Translations under genes and position numbers: made by a program | Notes under the pieces: generated by a model | Databases searched by the model: none | Seen by the model: the letters and a program-made list of their open reading frames with translations, nothing else | Told to the model about the DNA's origin: nothing | Shown: positions 43,741 to 50,838 of the stretch, in pieces | How positions within the stretch are numbered: position 1 is the stretch's first letter | Layout of the letters: each line of letters starts with the position of its first letter | Assembly (NCBI RefSeq): GCF_002799155.1 | Contig: NZ_NERD01000002.1 | Coordinates: 1,736,001 to 1,800,000, forward strand | Direction of reading: 5' to 3' | Source of the DNA: Stenotrophomonas maltophilia | Lineage (GTDB): Bacteria > Pseudomonadota > Gammaproteobacteria > Xanthomonadales > Xanthomonadaceae | DNA length: 64,000 nt

Positions 43741-43921
43741 CATGGGCAACCTGTACCAGGCCACCGCGCAGGCGCTGGCCAACGCCGCCCACAACGCCAC
43801 CAATGCGCAGCAGCAGTCCTATGTGACGGCGCAGGCGGCCACCACCATGGGGGTGGCCACGTTGTATTCGATCGACACGGCCACCACCGGCGTGGCCACC
43901 AAGCAGATCCTCGGCGCGTGA
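43652..43921 (+). CDS. rebB: RebB-family R-body protein 2
   Basis: An 89-residue RebB paralogue, nearly identical to copy 1 over residues 1-80 and ending TGVATKQILGA. A CAAGGAG Shine-Dalgarno sequence is 8 nt upstream. In Caedibacter several Reb proteins of similar length are polymerised together, so near-identical copies may raise dose or give mixed ribbons. Confidence 0.9.
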   Translation: MAFPTAVNDQITDSVTQANTKVLGDAPAVAMGNLYQATAQALANAAHNATNAQQQSYVTAQAATTMGVATLYSIDTATTGVATKQILGA

Positions 43922-43947
43922 TGCGCCGGCAGGCAAGGAGCTGAGCC

Positions 43948-44214
43948 ATGGCATTTCCCACGGCCGTCAACGACCAGATCACCGACGCGGTCAGCCAGGC
44001 CAACCTGCAGGTGCTGGGCGTGGCGCCTGCCACGGCAATGGGCACGCTGTACCAGGCCACCGCGCAGGCGCTGGCCAATGCCGCCCACAACGCGACGCTC
44101 GCCCAGCAGCAGATGTATGTCACGGCACAGGCCGCGACCACGATGGGTGTCGCGCTGCTCTACGCCGTCGATACCGGCGCCACCGGCGCCGCCACCCGGA
44201 AGATTCTCGGCTGA
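43948..44214 (+). CDS. rebB: RebB-family R-body protein 3
   Basis: An 88-residue paralogue with the same core but changes at ITDAVSQANLQVLGVAPATAMGTLYQ and MYVTAQAATTMGVALLYAVDTGATGAA. It is the most diverged of the four main copies. The Shine-Dalgarno sequence AAGGAG is 6 nt upstream. Differences are mostly conservative, as expected if it co-polymerises. Confidence 0.9.
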   Translation: MAFPTAVNDQITDAVSQANLQVLGVAPATAMGTLYQATAQALANAAHNATLAQQQMYVTAQAATTMGVALLYAVDTGATGAATRKILG

Positions 44215-44274
44215 ATCCATTGAGTGCCGGCAATCTCCGTTCCTGTAGTGCTGTCCACCCTAGGAGCTTCCACC

Positions 44275-44547
44275 ATGGCATTTCCCACCGCCGTCAACAG
44301 CCAGATCACCGATTCGGTCTCGCAGGTCAACACCAAGGTGCTTGGTGATGCGCCGGCCATCGCAATGGGCAACCTGTTCGTGGCCACCAGCCAGGCGTTG
44401 TCCAACGCCGCGCACAACGCCACCAACAACCAGCAGCAGTCCTACGTGACCATGCAGGCGTCGACCACCCAGGGCGTGTCCACGCTGTATGCGATCGACA
44501 CCGCCTCCAACGGCGTGGCCACCCGCGAAATCCTGGGCCTGCGCTGA
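44275..44547 (+). CDS. rebB: RebB-family R-body protein 4
   Basis: A 90-residue paralogue: MAFPTAVNSQITDSVSQVNT, then AIAMGNLFVATSQALSNAAHNATNNQQQ and TTQGVSTLYAIDT. The start is the ATG at 44275, with TAGGAG 8 nt before it; upstream in-frame GTG codons are not used by the other copies. A strong inverted repeat follows its stop. Confidence 0.9.
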   Translation: MAFPTAVNSQITDSVSQVNTKVLGDAPAIAMGNLFVATSQALSNAAHNATNNQQQSYVTMQASTTQGVSTLYAIDTASNGVATREILGLR

Positions 44548-44553
44548 CGTGTC

Positions 44554-44609
44554 GGCCCGGCGTGACGCCAACCACTGCGCCCCCGCTCAGGGCGGCGTCA
44601 CGCCGGGCC
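44554..44609 (+). terminator. 16-bp perfect inverted repeat inside the reb operon
   Basis: GGCCCGGCGTGACGCC (44554-44569) pairs exactly with GGCGTCACGCCGGGCC (44594-44609) across a 24-nt loop. It starts 6 bp after rebB copy 4 and ends 8 nt before the next start codon. It could act as a partial terminator, an RNA-stabilising end for the four subunit genes, or a block on the ribosome site of the next gene. No T-run follows. Confidence 0.7.
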
Positions 44610-44617
44610 CCTGATCG

Positions 44618-44854
44618 ATGGCCGCATCGCCCGCCACCGGCTACCTGCTGGCCGCAACCAGCACCGGTTCCGGGGTGGCGATCGCCCTCGCCCCCTCGTT
44701 CGCGATGTCCGCCACGTACCTGGCGATGGCCGACAGCCTCGGCCTTGCCATGCAGAACGCGGTGGCCAACCAGCAACGCGGCCAGGTGACCGCCGGCGCA
44801 AGCCTGGCCCAGGTCCTGGCCCTGATCATCCAGAAGGGAACCGTTCCGTCATGA
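44618..44854 (+). CDS. Divergent Reb-like protein, short form
   Basis: A 78-residue protein that keeps the RebB core in loose form: SFAMSATYLAMADSLGLAMQNAVANQQRGQVTAGA, where A-x-x-N-A-x-x-x-QQ matches ANAAHNATNAQQQ. It lacks the MAFPTAVN start. Its Shine-Dalgarno sequence is poor and lies against the right arm of the 16-bp hairpin, suggesting low or regulated translation. Its stop overlaps the next start (ATGA). Probably an R-body accessory or length-control protein by analogy with small Reb proteins; this is inference. Confidence 0.7.
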   Translation: MAASPATGYLLAATSTGSGVAIALAPSFAMSATYLAMADSLGLAMQNAVANQQRGQVTAGASLAQVLALIIQKGTVPS

Positions 44855-45438
44855 ACAGTGAGAACACCGTCAACAGCCAGATCGTCGACAGCGTCACCGC
44901 TGCGTCGACCCTGCTGGTGGCCCAGGGGCCGGCGCAGTCCTTCAGCATGCTGGACATGGTGATGCTGGAAACGCTGGGCACGGCCATGCACAACGCCGTC
45001 GCGCGCCAGCAGGGTGCGGGCATGGTCAGCAACGCAGCGGTGACCGCCACCTGCGCGAAGATGATCAATGCCCCCTGGCCGGTGCCGCCGCCCGCACCGG
45101 AACCGCCTCCGCCGCCACCGCCGCAGGTGATTCCCCTGCCCGGCCCGGTGCCGGCACCCCCTTCGCCTGCGGCAGTGATCGCCGCAGCCACCGCAGAAGG
45201 AAAGACCGCCATCAGCGTCCTGCAGGCACAGACCCATGGTGCCACTGCCGACGCTGCGGCCGCTACCAGCAGCCTGCATGCACTGCAAACGCTTGCAGGC
45301 AATGCGGCAGCGCCCGCGCCCGGTGCTGCGCCCGACCCCACGTCCGGTCCGGATCCGGCCGCGGGTCCCGCCCAGGATCCCGCGCCAGACTCCCCTTCCC
45401 CTTCCCCGGCCACAGGCGACGCTGACGCCGGGGCCTGA
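44851..45438 (+). CDS. Reb-like protein with long Pro/Ala-rich C-terminal tail
   Basis: A 195-residue protein. Residues 1-75 are Reb-like (NSQIVDSVTAASTLLVAQGPAQSFSMLDMVMLETLGTAMHNAVARQQ). Then comes a proline run (about 77-107, with VPPPAPEPPPPPPPQ), a helical Ala-rich segment (110-150), and an Asp/Pro/Ala tail with PDPTSGPDPAAGP and PSPSPATGDADAGA. The tail is disordered and acidic. Such a fusion of a ribbon subunit to a flexible arm could link the R-body to another component or cap a ribbon end; no precedent is known to me. It is translationally coupled to the previous gene. Confidence 0.72.
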   Translation: MNSENTVNSQIVDSVTAASTLLVAQGPAQSFSMLDMVMLETLGTAMHNAVARQQGAGMVSNAAVTATCAKMINAPWPVPPPAPEPPPPPPPQVIPLPGPVPAPPSPAAVIAAATAEGKTAISVLQAQTHGATADAAAATSSLHALQTLAGNAAAPAPGAAPDPTSGPDPAAGPAQDPAPDSPSPSPATGDADAGA

Positions 45439-45485
45439 CACCGCGCAGGCCGCCTGCGGCCGCACCCGCCCATCAAGGAGCCCGT

Positions 45486-45833
45486 ATGGACCCGAGCTAC
45501 GTCAACGCCCAGGTCATCGATGTGATCAACCATGTGCAAACGGCCACCATGTCCGCGTCCGTGGTGAAGACGAGTGGCGCCGGCAAGGCCTACCAGTCGG
45601 TGGCCCAGTCCGCGGCGATCGCCGTGCAGGATGCCGCCGATGCCCTGCGCAACGTCTCAACCATCGCGACCACCGCAGCCGGTGTGGCCATGGCCCAGTA
45701 TCTGGCAACGGGGGACGAGAAGTATGCGAGGGTGCTCACGCAGGCGCAGACCATGATGCAGGGAGCCACCAACGACTTCAGCCGGGTCGGCAGTGCCGCC
45801 GCGACCGTCCTCAAGGATTTTCCGGCCCAGTGA
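45486..45833 (+). CDS. Divergent Reb-like protein, 115 residues
   Basis: Begins MDPSYVNAQVIDVINHVQTATMS, where VNAQVIDVI parallels VNDQITDSV of RebB, and continues KAYQSVAQSAAIAVQDAADALRNVSTIATTAAGVAMAQYLATGD in the region of the ANAAHN core. It is longer at the C-terminus (ARVLTQAQTMMQGATNDFSR, helical). A CAAGGAG Shine-Dalgarno sequence precedes it. It is probably part of the R-body assembly; similarity to RebB is weak and judged by eye. Confidence 0.68.
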   Translation: MDPSYVNAQVIDVINHVQTATMSASVVKTSGAGKAYQSVAQSAAIAVQDAADALRNVSTIATTAAGVAMAQYLATGDEKYARVLTQAQTMMQGATNDFSRVGSAAATVLKDFPAQ

Positions 45834-45853
45834 GGCCGCCAGGAGAGCCACGC

Positions 45854-46933
45854 ATGAGCGTTTTCATTGCCGGTCGTTCCATTCCCCAGGCCAACCTGCT
45901 CAGCCAATCGTGCCGGCGGGTCCTTCAGTTCATCGACGGTGGCGAGCACTGGTTGAGGTGGGCCATTGAATCCCATGAACACCGTTACGCCTTCTCCGAC
46001 GAGGGCACGATGCTTGATGGGGTGCAACAGGGCCTGCATGGTTCGCGCATGACCTGGTTGCCGCGCATCGGCCTGCAGATCGGCCCGATCAAGCTGCTCA
46101 GCCTCACTGCCAGCGACCTCGATGCCCTGCGCAACATCGAACTGGGCGAAGAGACACGCCTGTCGCACAGCGAGGCACAGGATGTACTGGCAAGGCACCG
46201 GCTGCTGACCAACAACGAACTCGGTGCCTTCCGGCCCTTCCTGGCCTCGGTTGGCGCAGCCGATGCTCCGCTGCTGCAGCAACTGGATTTTCGTGAATCG
46301 GTGGCGCTCCACCAGCTGGCCGGTGAAGTGGGAATGACCACCGCAGGGCGCGATGATCTGGCCGACGCCGCCCGCTTCGCGCTGCTGCACGCGCGCCGGC
46401 CCATCGAGTTTGCCGACTATTTCCGTTTCTACCAGCACGTGAGCGCAGGGGGCGGAAGCAGCGAGCATCGAATGAGTCGTGCCACCGGCGCGTTGCAGCA
46501 GCTGCTGCCGATGCTGTTCGACTTCCTGGACGGGCCGCAGCTGCCACAGCTGCCGTCGCCGGAGCAGGTGCGCGAGGCGATTGGCGCAAGCCTGGCCGCG
46601 AACCGGCAGATCGGTTATGCACGCATCTCACTGGCCGCCCAGCAGATGGCATTGTGCTTCGACAACAGCCCCGACCTGCTGCGCGATGACCACAGTCTGC
46701 GCGAAGCCGCGCAGTGGCAGCTGCGTGATGCGCAGGAATTCCTCAACGAACACCCGGTCTCCCGTGGCCAGCTCGGGCAGGATGGTGCCAGCGTGCAGTT
46801 CGCGATCGATGGCTCCAGAGGGCAGGCGCTGATACAGGTGGAGGACAATGTGATCACCCTGCAGGACTACCGCCGCACCCGTCACTACCTGGGCGATGAA
46901 GCACAGGTGGGCTACCGCGCGGGTACGGTGTGA
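45854..46933 (+). CDS. Uncharacterised protein of the reb locus
   Basis: A 359-residue soluble protein, no signal peptide or membrane segment. It opens MSVFIAGRSIPQANLLSQSCRRVLQFIDGG and is mostly helical, with SEAQDVLARHRLL (about 100-112) and an Arg-rich LHARRPIEFADYFRF near 185. I recognise no family. The ATG at 45854 follows AGGAGAG. It lies 20 bp after a Reb-like gene and overlaps the next start (GTGA), so it belongs to the operon. It could be a trigger, chaperone or assembly factor; nothing in the sequence decides. Confidence 0.65.
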   Translation: MSVFIAGRSIPQANLLSQSCRRVLQFIDGGEHWLRWAIESHEHRYAFSDEGTMLDGVQQGLHGSRMTWLPRIGLQIGPIKLLSLTASDLDALRNIELGEETRLSHSEAQDVLARHRLLTNNELGAFRPFLASVGAADAPLLQQLDFRESVALHQLAGEVGMTTAGRDDLADAARFALLHARRPIEFADYFRFYQHVSAGGGSSEHRMSRATGALQQLLPMLFDFLDGPQLPQLPSPEQVREAIGASLAANRQIGYARISLAAQQMALCFDNSPDLLRDDHSLREAAQWQLRDAQEFLNEHPVSRGQLGQDGASVQFAIDGSRGQALIQVEDNVITLQDYRRTRHYLGDEAQVGYRAGTV

Positions 46934-47376
46934 ACCCGCCTCCGGCGCCGGAACGCGATGGCGTGCAGGCAGCGACGGAGGCCCTCGCCACGGCAGCCGG
47001 CGCGGCCGTTGCCGCCGGACGCATGGCGGCCCGGCAACAGGCGCAGAAGATCCTGGCCGATGCCCAGTCCGCATTGCGCCATATCCTGGGGGAACGTGAC
47101 GACGGTGTTCCCCCCTCATCCCCAGCAGGAGCACCGACGATGACCTTCCCGACCCCGCTTCCCGGCATGCCCACCCCCGCCTATCCGGCGGGAAAAACCC
47201 CGATGGAAATCGCCCAGGAACTCGCGGATGCCGCCATGGCCGCCAGTGAAAAGGGCATCTGCGCCGCGATGGAGGCTTCGCAACGCGCGGTCGAGGCCGC
47301 CAACGTGGCCGCCCGCCGTGCGGATGAAGCCGCCGAGCTGGCCGTCCAGCGCGCTGCTGAAGCGAACGCGCGCTAA
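46930..47376 (+). CDS. Uncharacterised Ala-rich helical protein of the reb locus
   Basis: The frame gives 148 residues from a GTG that overlaps the upstream stop. Residues 10-55 are an Ala/Arg-rich helix, then a Pro/Gly linker. From 71 on is MTFPTPLPGMPTPAYPAGKT followed by a long Ala/Glu/Arg helix (90-148) with heptad-like spacing (AMEASQRAVEAANVAARRADEAAEL). An ATG at 47140 with CAGGAG upstream could start a separate 78-residue product, whose MTFPT opening echoes MAFPT of RebB. One long or two overlapping products are both possible. The function is unknown; a coiled-coil structural role is likely. Confidence 0.6.
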   Translation: MNPPPAPERDGVQAATEALATAAGAAVAAGRMAARQQAQKILADAQSALRHILGERDDGVPPSSPAGAPTMTFPTPLPGMPTPAYPAGKTPMEIAQELADAAMAASEKGICAAMEASQRAVEAANVAARRADEAAELAVQRAAEANAR

Positions 47377-47396
47377 CGCCTGATGTTCCATCCCAG

Positions 47397-47430
47397 CGCC
47401 CCGGGGCAGGCCCAGGCCTGCACCGGGGCG
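47397..47430. terminator. Strong bidirectional hairpin between reb operon and its regulator
   Basis: CGCCCCGG (47397-47404) pairs with CCGGGGCG (47423-47430), and GCAGGCC (47406-47412) with GGCCTGC (47415-47421) inside it, with one mismatch between. It lies between convergent genes and can stop transcription from both sides. Confidence 0.7.
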
Positions 47431-47437
47431 TATCCGT

Positions 47438-48931
47438 TTACTGATCCGCCGTTCGCCGGTAGCTGCGCGGACTGACCCCGACCGCGCGCCGGAAGCTCTT
47501 TTCGAAGTGGCTCAGGTCGCCGAAGCCGACCTGCAGCGCCACATCGGTGATGCGCAGGCGCTGGCCATCGCGCAGCAGCTGCTTGGCGTGCTCGATGCGC
47601 AACTGCTGCAGGAGCAGCTTGAAGGTCGTGCCCAGTTCGCTGCGGAACAGGAAGCCCAGGTGTGATTGGCTGACATGCGCCTGTCGAGCGAGGTCGCCCA
47701 GTGTGAGCGGCTCCGCAGCATGGTCCTTCAGATAGGCCAGGGCGCGTTTCAGGCCATCGTGCAGGCCTTCATGCGCGGCCCGCAGCATCTCCTCCCGGCC
47801 GGGCCCAGGCGCGGCCGCCGGCTCCACCCCGGGCGGCAGTTGCTGCACGCGCCCGGCATCGCTGGTGGCGCTGGCTGCTGCCAGATCCGGCGCGTGCCGT
47901 ACCAGGTCCTCGCGACGGATGCAGCGGCCACCGGTCATCACCGCCAGCCGCACCACCACCCGCTCCATCTCCAGCAGGTTGCCAGGCCAGTCATGCGCGC
48001 ACAGTGCTTCCAGCACATCCTCACCCAGCACATGCGGATTGAACCCATGCAGCTCCAGCGAACGTGCCGCCAGCGCGGCGATGTCCTCCACCCGTTCGCG
48101 CAATGGCGGGATATCCACGGTGAGGAACTCCAGGCCCGCCAGCAGTGCGCGCGAGAACTGCTTCTCCCGCACCCGCTGCTCCAGGTCCGCGCTGGTCGAG
48201 GCGATCACCCGTATCGAACCGGCCGCCTGTGCCTCGGCATGTGCAGCCGGCAGCCCACGCATCCGGTGTGACAGCTGGCCCTGCAGGGGCACCGGCAATT
48301 CGTCGACTTCATGGAAATAGAGCGTTCCGCCCTGTGCATGCGCGAACCAGTCGCAGGCTTCGCCCTGCGGGTGGACACAGTTCACCTCGACGAACGGGCC
48401 CTGCCGGTATGGGCCGCCACTGTGCAGGGCGGCGGCCAGCTCCATCTTCTCGGTCCCGAACTCACCGCGCAGCAGTACCGGCAGCGGGCTGGCCGCCGCG
48501 CGCTCGACGAATTCGTCCATCTGCTTCAGCGCCTCGCCGGCGCCGACCAGCAGCAGCGGCCGGCTCAGTGCCTGTTCGGCCCAGTCTTTGGCTTCGTAGC
48601 GCTTGATCAGGTGCGCGCATCGCTGGGCAAACTGCTCCCCCAACGCCAGGGCACTGCCATCCAGGCGGCCCGCTTCACCTTCCAGATGCAGTTCACCCAA
48701 TACCTCGCCCCCATAGCGGATGGGAACCCGCTGCAAGGAACCCGCTCCCCTGTCCCCGGCGGCCGGCGACAGCGCCGCCGTCGCCCCTGCCACCGCGCTG
48801 CGCAGCCGCACCTGTCCGCCACGCATCACCTTGTGCTCGGACAGCTCCTTGACGAACGCACCCAGCAGCTCGGGCAACGACGGATAGGGCCGATAAGCGC
48901 GCTGCAGCATCTCACTGACTTGCCTGTGCAT
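47438..48931 (-). CDS. Regulator with decayed sigma-54 AAA+ domain and AraC DNA-binding domain
   Basis: A 497-residue protein. Residues 60-120 look like a weak GAF/sensor part. Residues 125-345 are clearly derived from a sigma-54 activator AAA+ domain (PVLLRGEFGT, IPPLRERVEDIAALA, HDWPGNLLEMERVV). However, Walker A reads GEFGTEKM instead of GESGTGKE, Walker B reads LYFHEVDEL with His for the Asp, and the GAFTGA loop is absent. The C-terminus (395-495) is an AraC-type double helix-turn-helix (LGDLARQAHVSQSHLGFLF, ITDVALQVGFGDLSHFEKSF), not Fis. It thus should be an ATP- and sigma-54-independent activator, most likely of the convergent reb operon. Start is the ATG at 48931 after GGGAG. Confidence 0.82.
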   Translation of the reverse strand: MHRQVSEMLQRAYRPYPSLPELLGAFVKELSEHKVMRGGQVRLRSAVAGATAALSPAAGDRGAGSLQRVPIRYGGEVLGELHLEGEAGRLDGSALALGEQFAQRCAHLIKRYEAKDWAEQALSRPLLLVGAGEALKQMDEFVERAAASPLPVLLRGEFGTEKMELAAALHSGGPYRQGPFVEVNCVHPQGEACDWFAHAQGGTLYFHEVDELPVPLQGQLSHRMRGLPAAHAEAQAAGSIRVIASTSADLEQRVREKQFSRALLAGLEFLTVDIPPLRERVEDIAALAARSLELHGFNPHVLGEDVLEALCAHDWPGNLLEMERVVVRLAVMTGGRCIRREDLVRHAPDLAAASATSDAGRVQQLPPGVEPAAAPGPGREEMLRAAHEGLHDGLKRALAYLKDHAAEPLTLGDLARQAHVSQSHLGFLFRSELGTTFKLLLQQLRIEHAKQLLRDGQRLRITDVALQVGFGDLSHFEKSFRRAVGVSPRSYRRTADQ

Positions 48932-49678
48932 CGAAACTCCCCTTTGGAATGGCAACCCGATGCAACTGCACCGGGCGATCTCGCGATGCAGGCCGTCCGG
49001 CGTCATCGCGGGATGCTGCGACGTCCACGCCGCACGCCGTGCCCGCAGGTCGCACCGCTGTTGCCGTGCACGCTGTCCGCTCCCGATGTACCGGGAACTG
49101 CCTTCGCTGCTGGAGGCCGGCAAAGCGGACGTCGTCCAGGCCTGGGTCGTGTACCACCGGGCGGCACTGACCGCTGCGCGCCTCTCCCTGTGTTGCGCCC
49201 ATCGCGTCCCTGGATTATGGGAAACGAGTTTCCAGAAAATAAGCATGATAATGACGTGAATATCCGCGCCGGATATTTGGCGCGCACCTGCCGCTGCGCC
49301 GCTTTCCCGAAAGTGGGTAAAGGCGAAGCGCCTCATCCCGCCCAGGCGGATAATCAGCATGAGAGCCCGCACCGCACGCACACGCACCTGCGTCGTAATG
49401 ACAGCGACTCCACCGGTTCGACCCTGCAGCCGCGCTTCAACCGCCCGACGATTCCAAGGCAGCAGTCGGGATCACGTCCTTCTTCACCCTCCCGCTGTGC
49501 CGGGCACTGTTGATCGGCCTTGCCCTGATCAAGCGCAGCATGGCCTGGTCCTCCTGCCCTCGTCGCACCATGATGAATGGGAGGCGCGTGCGACGGTGGC
49601 GGCGGCCCATCCCGCTCCTCTATAGTCAGTCCAGCTCGGCAGGCATGGTGCCTGCCCTCGAATCACAGGGAGTTGGAC
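48932..49678. other. 747-bp non-coding region with AT-rich dyads
   Basis: I see no convincing gene here. Two inverted repeats stand out in the AT-rich part 49211-49277: GGAAAC-GA-GTTTCC (49220-49233) and AATATCCG-CGC-CGGATATT (49259-49277). Between them, AGAAAATAAGCATGATAATG is the most AT-rich stretch. Promoters for the regulator (leftward) and the SPFH operon (rightward) must lie here. Possible small RNA or operator sites cannot be excluded. Confidence 0.5.
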
Positions 49679-50818
49679 ATGGGTCTGGTACAGGCGGTGA
49701 AGGGTGCGGTCGGTGGTGTGCTGGCCGACCAATGGAAGGACTTCTACACCGTGCCCACAGGCCTGCCCTCGACGGCAGCCCTGTTCGCGGCGGTGCCGCG
49801 TGGCACCAATGCCGGCCGCGGCTCCAACACCAGCGGCTCGTCCAACATCATCACCAACGGCTCGAAGATCATCGTGCCGGAGGGCTACGGCCTGCTGCTG
49901 TTCCAGGACGGCGCGATCACCGCCTTCGTCGCCGAACCGGGCGGCTACGAGTGGCGCTCGGACGACCTGAACTCGCAGTCGATCTTCGCCGGTGACGGCC
50001 TGGTCAGCACCTTCATCAAGCAGAGCTGGGAACGCTTCAAGTTCGGCGGCCAGCCGGGCTCGCAGCAGGCGGCCTATTTCGTATCGCTGAAGGAACTGCC
50101 GGACAACCGCTTCGGTACCCAGTCGGAAATCTACTGGGACGACGGCTTCCTCAACACCCAGGTGGGCGCGGTCACGCGTGGTTCCTACACGCTGAAGATC
50201 GTCGACCCGATCCTGTTCGTGAAGAACTTCGTGCCGGCCAGCTACCTGCAGCCGGGCCAGGTGTTCGACTTCACCGACCTGGACAACGCCGCCGCCAGCC
50301 AGCTGTTCAATGAAGTGGTCGGTTCGCTGGCTCCCGCCTTCAGCCTGTATACGAACGATCCCAGCAAGGGCAACCGCATCACCAAGCTGCAGCAGGATTC
50401 GCTGGGCTTCGCGCAGAGCCTGTCGGCAGCAGTTGAGCAGGGTTACCAGTGGAAGTCCGATCGCGGCCTGGCCATCGTCAAGACCGCAATCGTCTCCATC
50501 GAGTACGACGCCACTACCCGCGAACTGCTGAAGACCGTGCAGCGCGCCGATGCGCTGTCCGGTTCGCGCGGCAATTCCAACCTGCAGGCCAGTGTCGCCC
50601 AGGGCATCCAATCGGCCGGCGAGAACGGCGGCGCGGCCGGCCTGGTCGGTGTCGGAATGGCCTCGGGCATGTTCGGTGTCGGTGGCATGCAGCAGCCGGT
50701 CACCCCGGCCGCAGACGATCCGGTCGCCAAGCTGAAGAAGGCCAAGGAAATGCTCGATCTGGGCCTGATCACCCAGGGCGACTATGACGCCCTGAAGGCC
50801 AAGGCACTGGGCCTGTAA
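49679..50818 (+). CDS. SPFH/band-7-like protein with C-terminal SHOCT motif (YdjI-like)
   Basis: A 379-residue protein without a signal peptide. Residues 35-230 match the virion-core/YdjI type of SPFH domain (NIITNGSKIIVPEGYGLLLFQDGAITAFV, QQAAYFVSLKELPDNRFGTQSEIYWDD). A glycine-rich stretch (300-345) follows, then a SHOCT-like end (DPVAKLKKAKEMLDLGLITQGDYDALKAKAL). In Bacillus the homologue YdjI works with a zinc-ribbon protein YdjG and YdjH to bring PspA to the membrane under stress. Here it is first of three co-directional genes with a zinc-ribbon protein and a small membrane protein. Start at 49679 after AGGGAG. Confidence 0.83.
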   Translation: MGLVQAVKGAVGGVLADQWKDFYTVPTGLPSTAALFAAVPRGTNAGRGSNTSGSSNIITNGSKIIVPEGYGLLLFQDGAITAFVAEPGGYEWRSDDLNSQSIFAGDGLVSTFIKQSWERFKFGGQPGSQQAAYFVSLKELPDNRFGTQSEIYWDDGFLNTQVGAVTRGSYTLKIVDPILFVKNFVPASYLQPGQVFDFTDLDNAAASQLFNEVVGSLAPAFSLYTNDPSKGNRITKLQQDSLGFAQSLSAAVEQGYQWKSDRGLAIVKTAIVSIEYDATTRELLKTVQRADALSGSRGNSNLQASVAQGIQSAGENGGAAGLVGVGMASGMFGVGGMQQPVTPAADDPVAKLKKAKEMLDLGLITQGDYDALKAKALGL

Positions 50819-50838
50819 CGGCAGGACGCACACCCAAC

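Noticed and set aside
43318..44547. Four short repeated genes considered as phage tail or pilin-like proteins
   Set aside because: The MAFPTAVN start and ANAAHNAT-x-QQQ core fit RebB, and there are no phage or pilus genes nearby.
45070..45170. Proline-codon-rich segment considered as a sequencing artefact or frameshift
   Set aside because: The frame continues with a coherent Ala-rich helix and overlapping start, so it is a real disordered linker.
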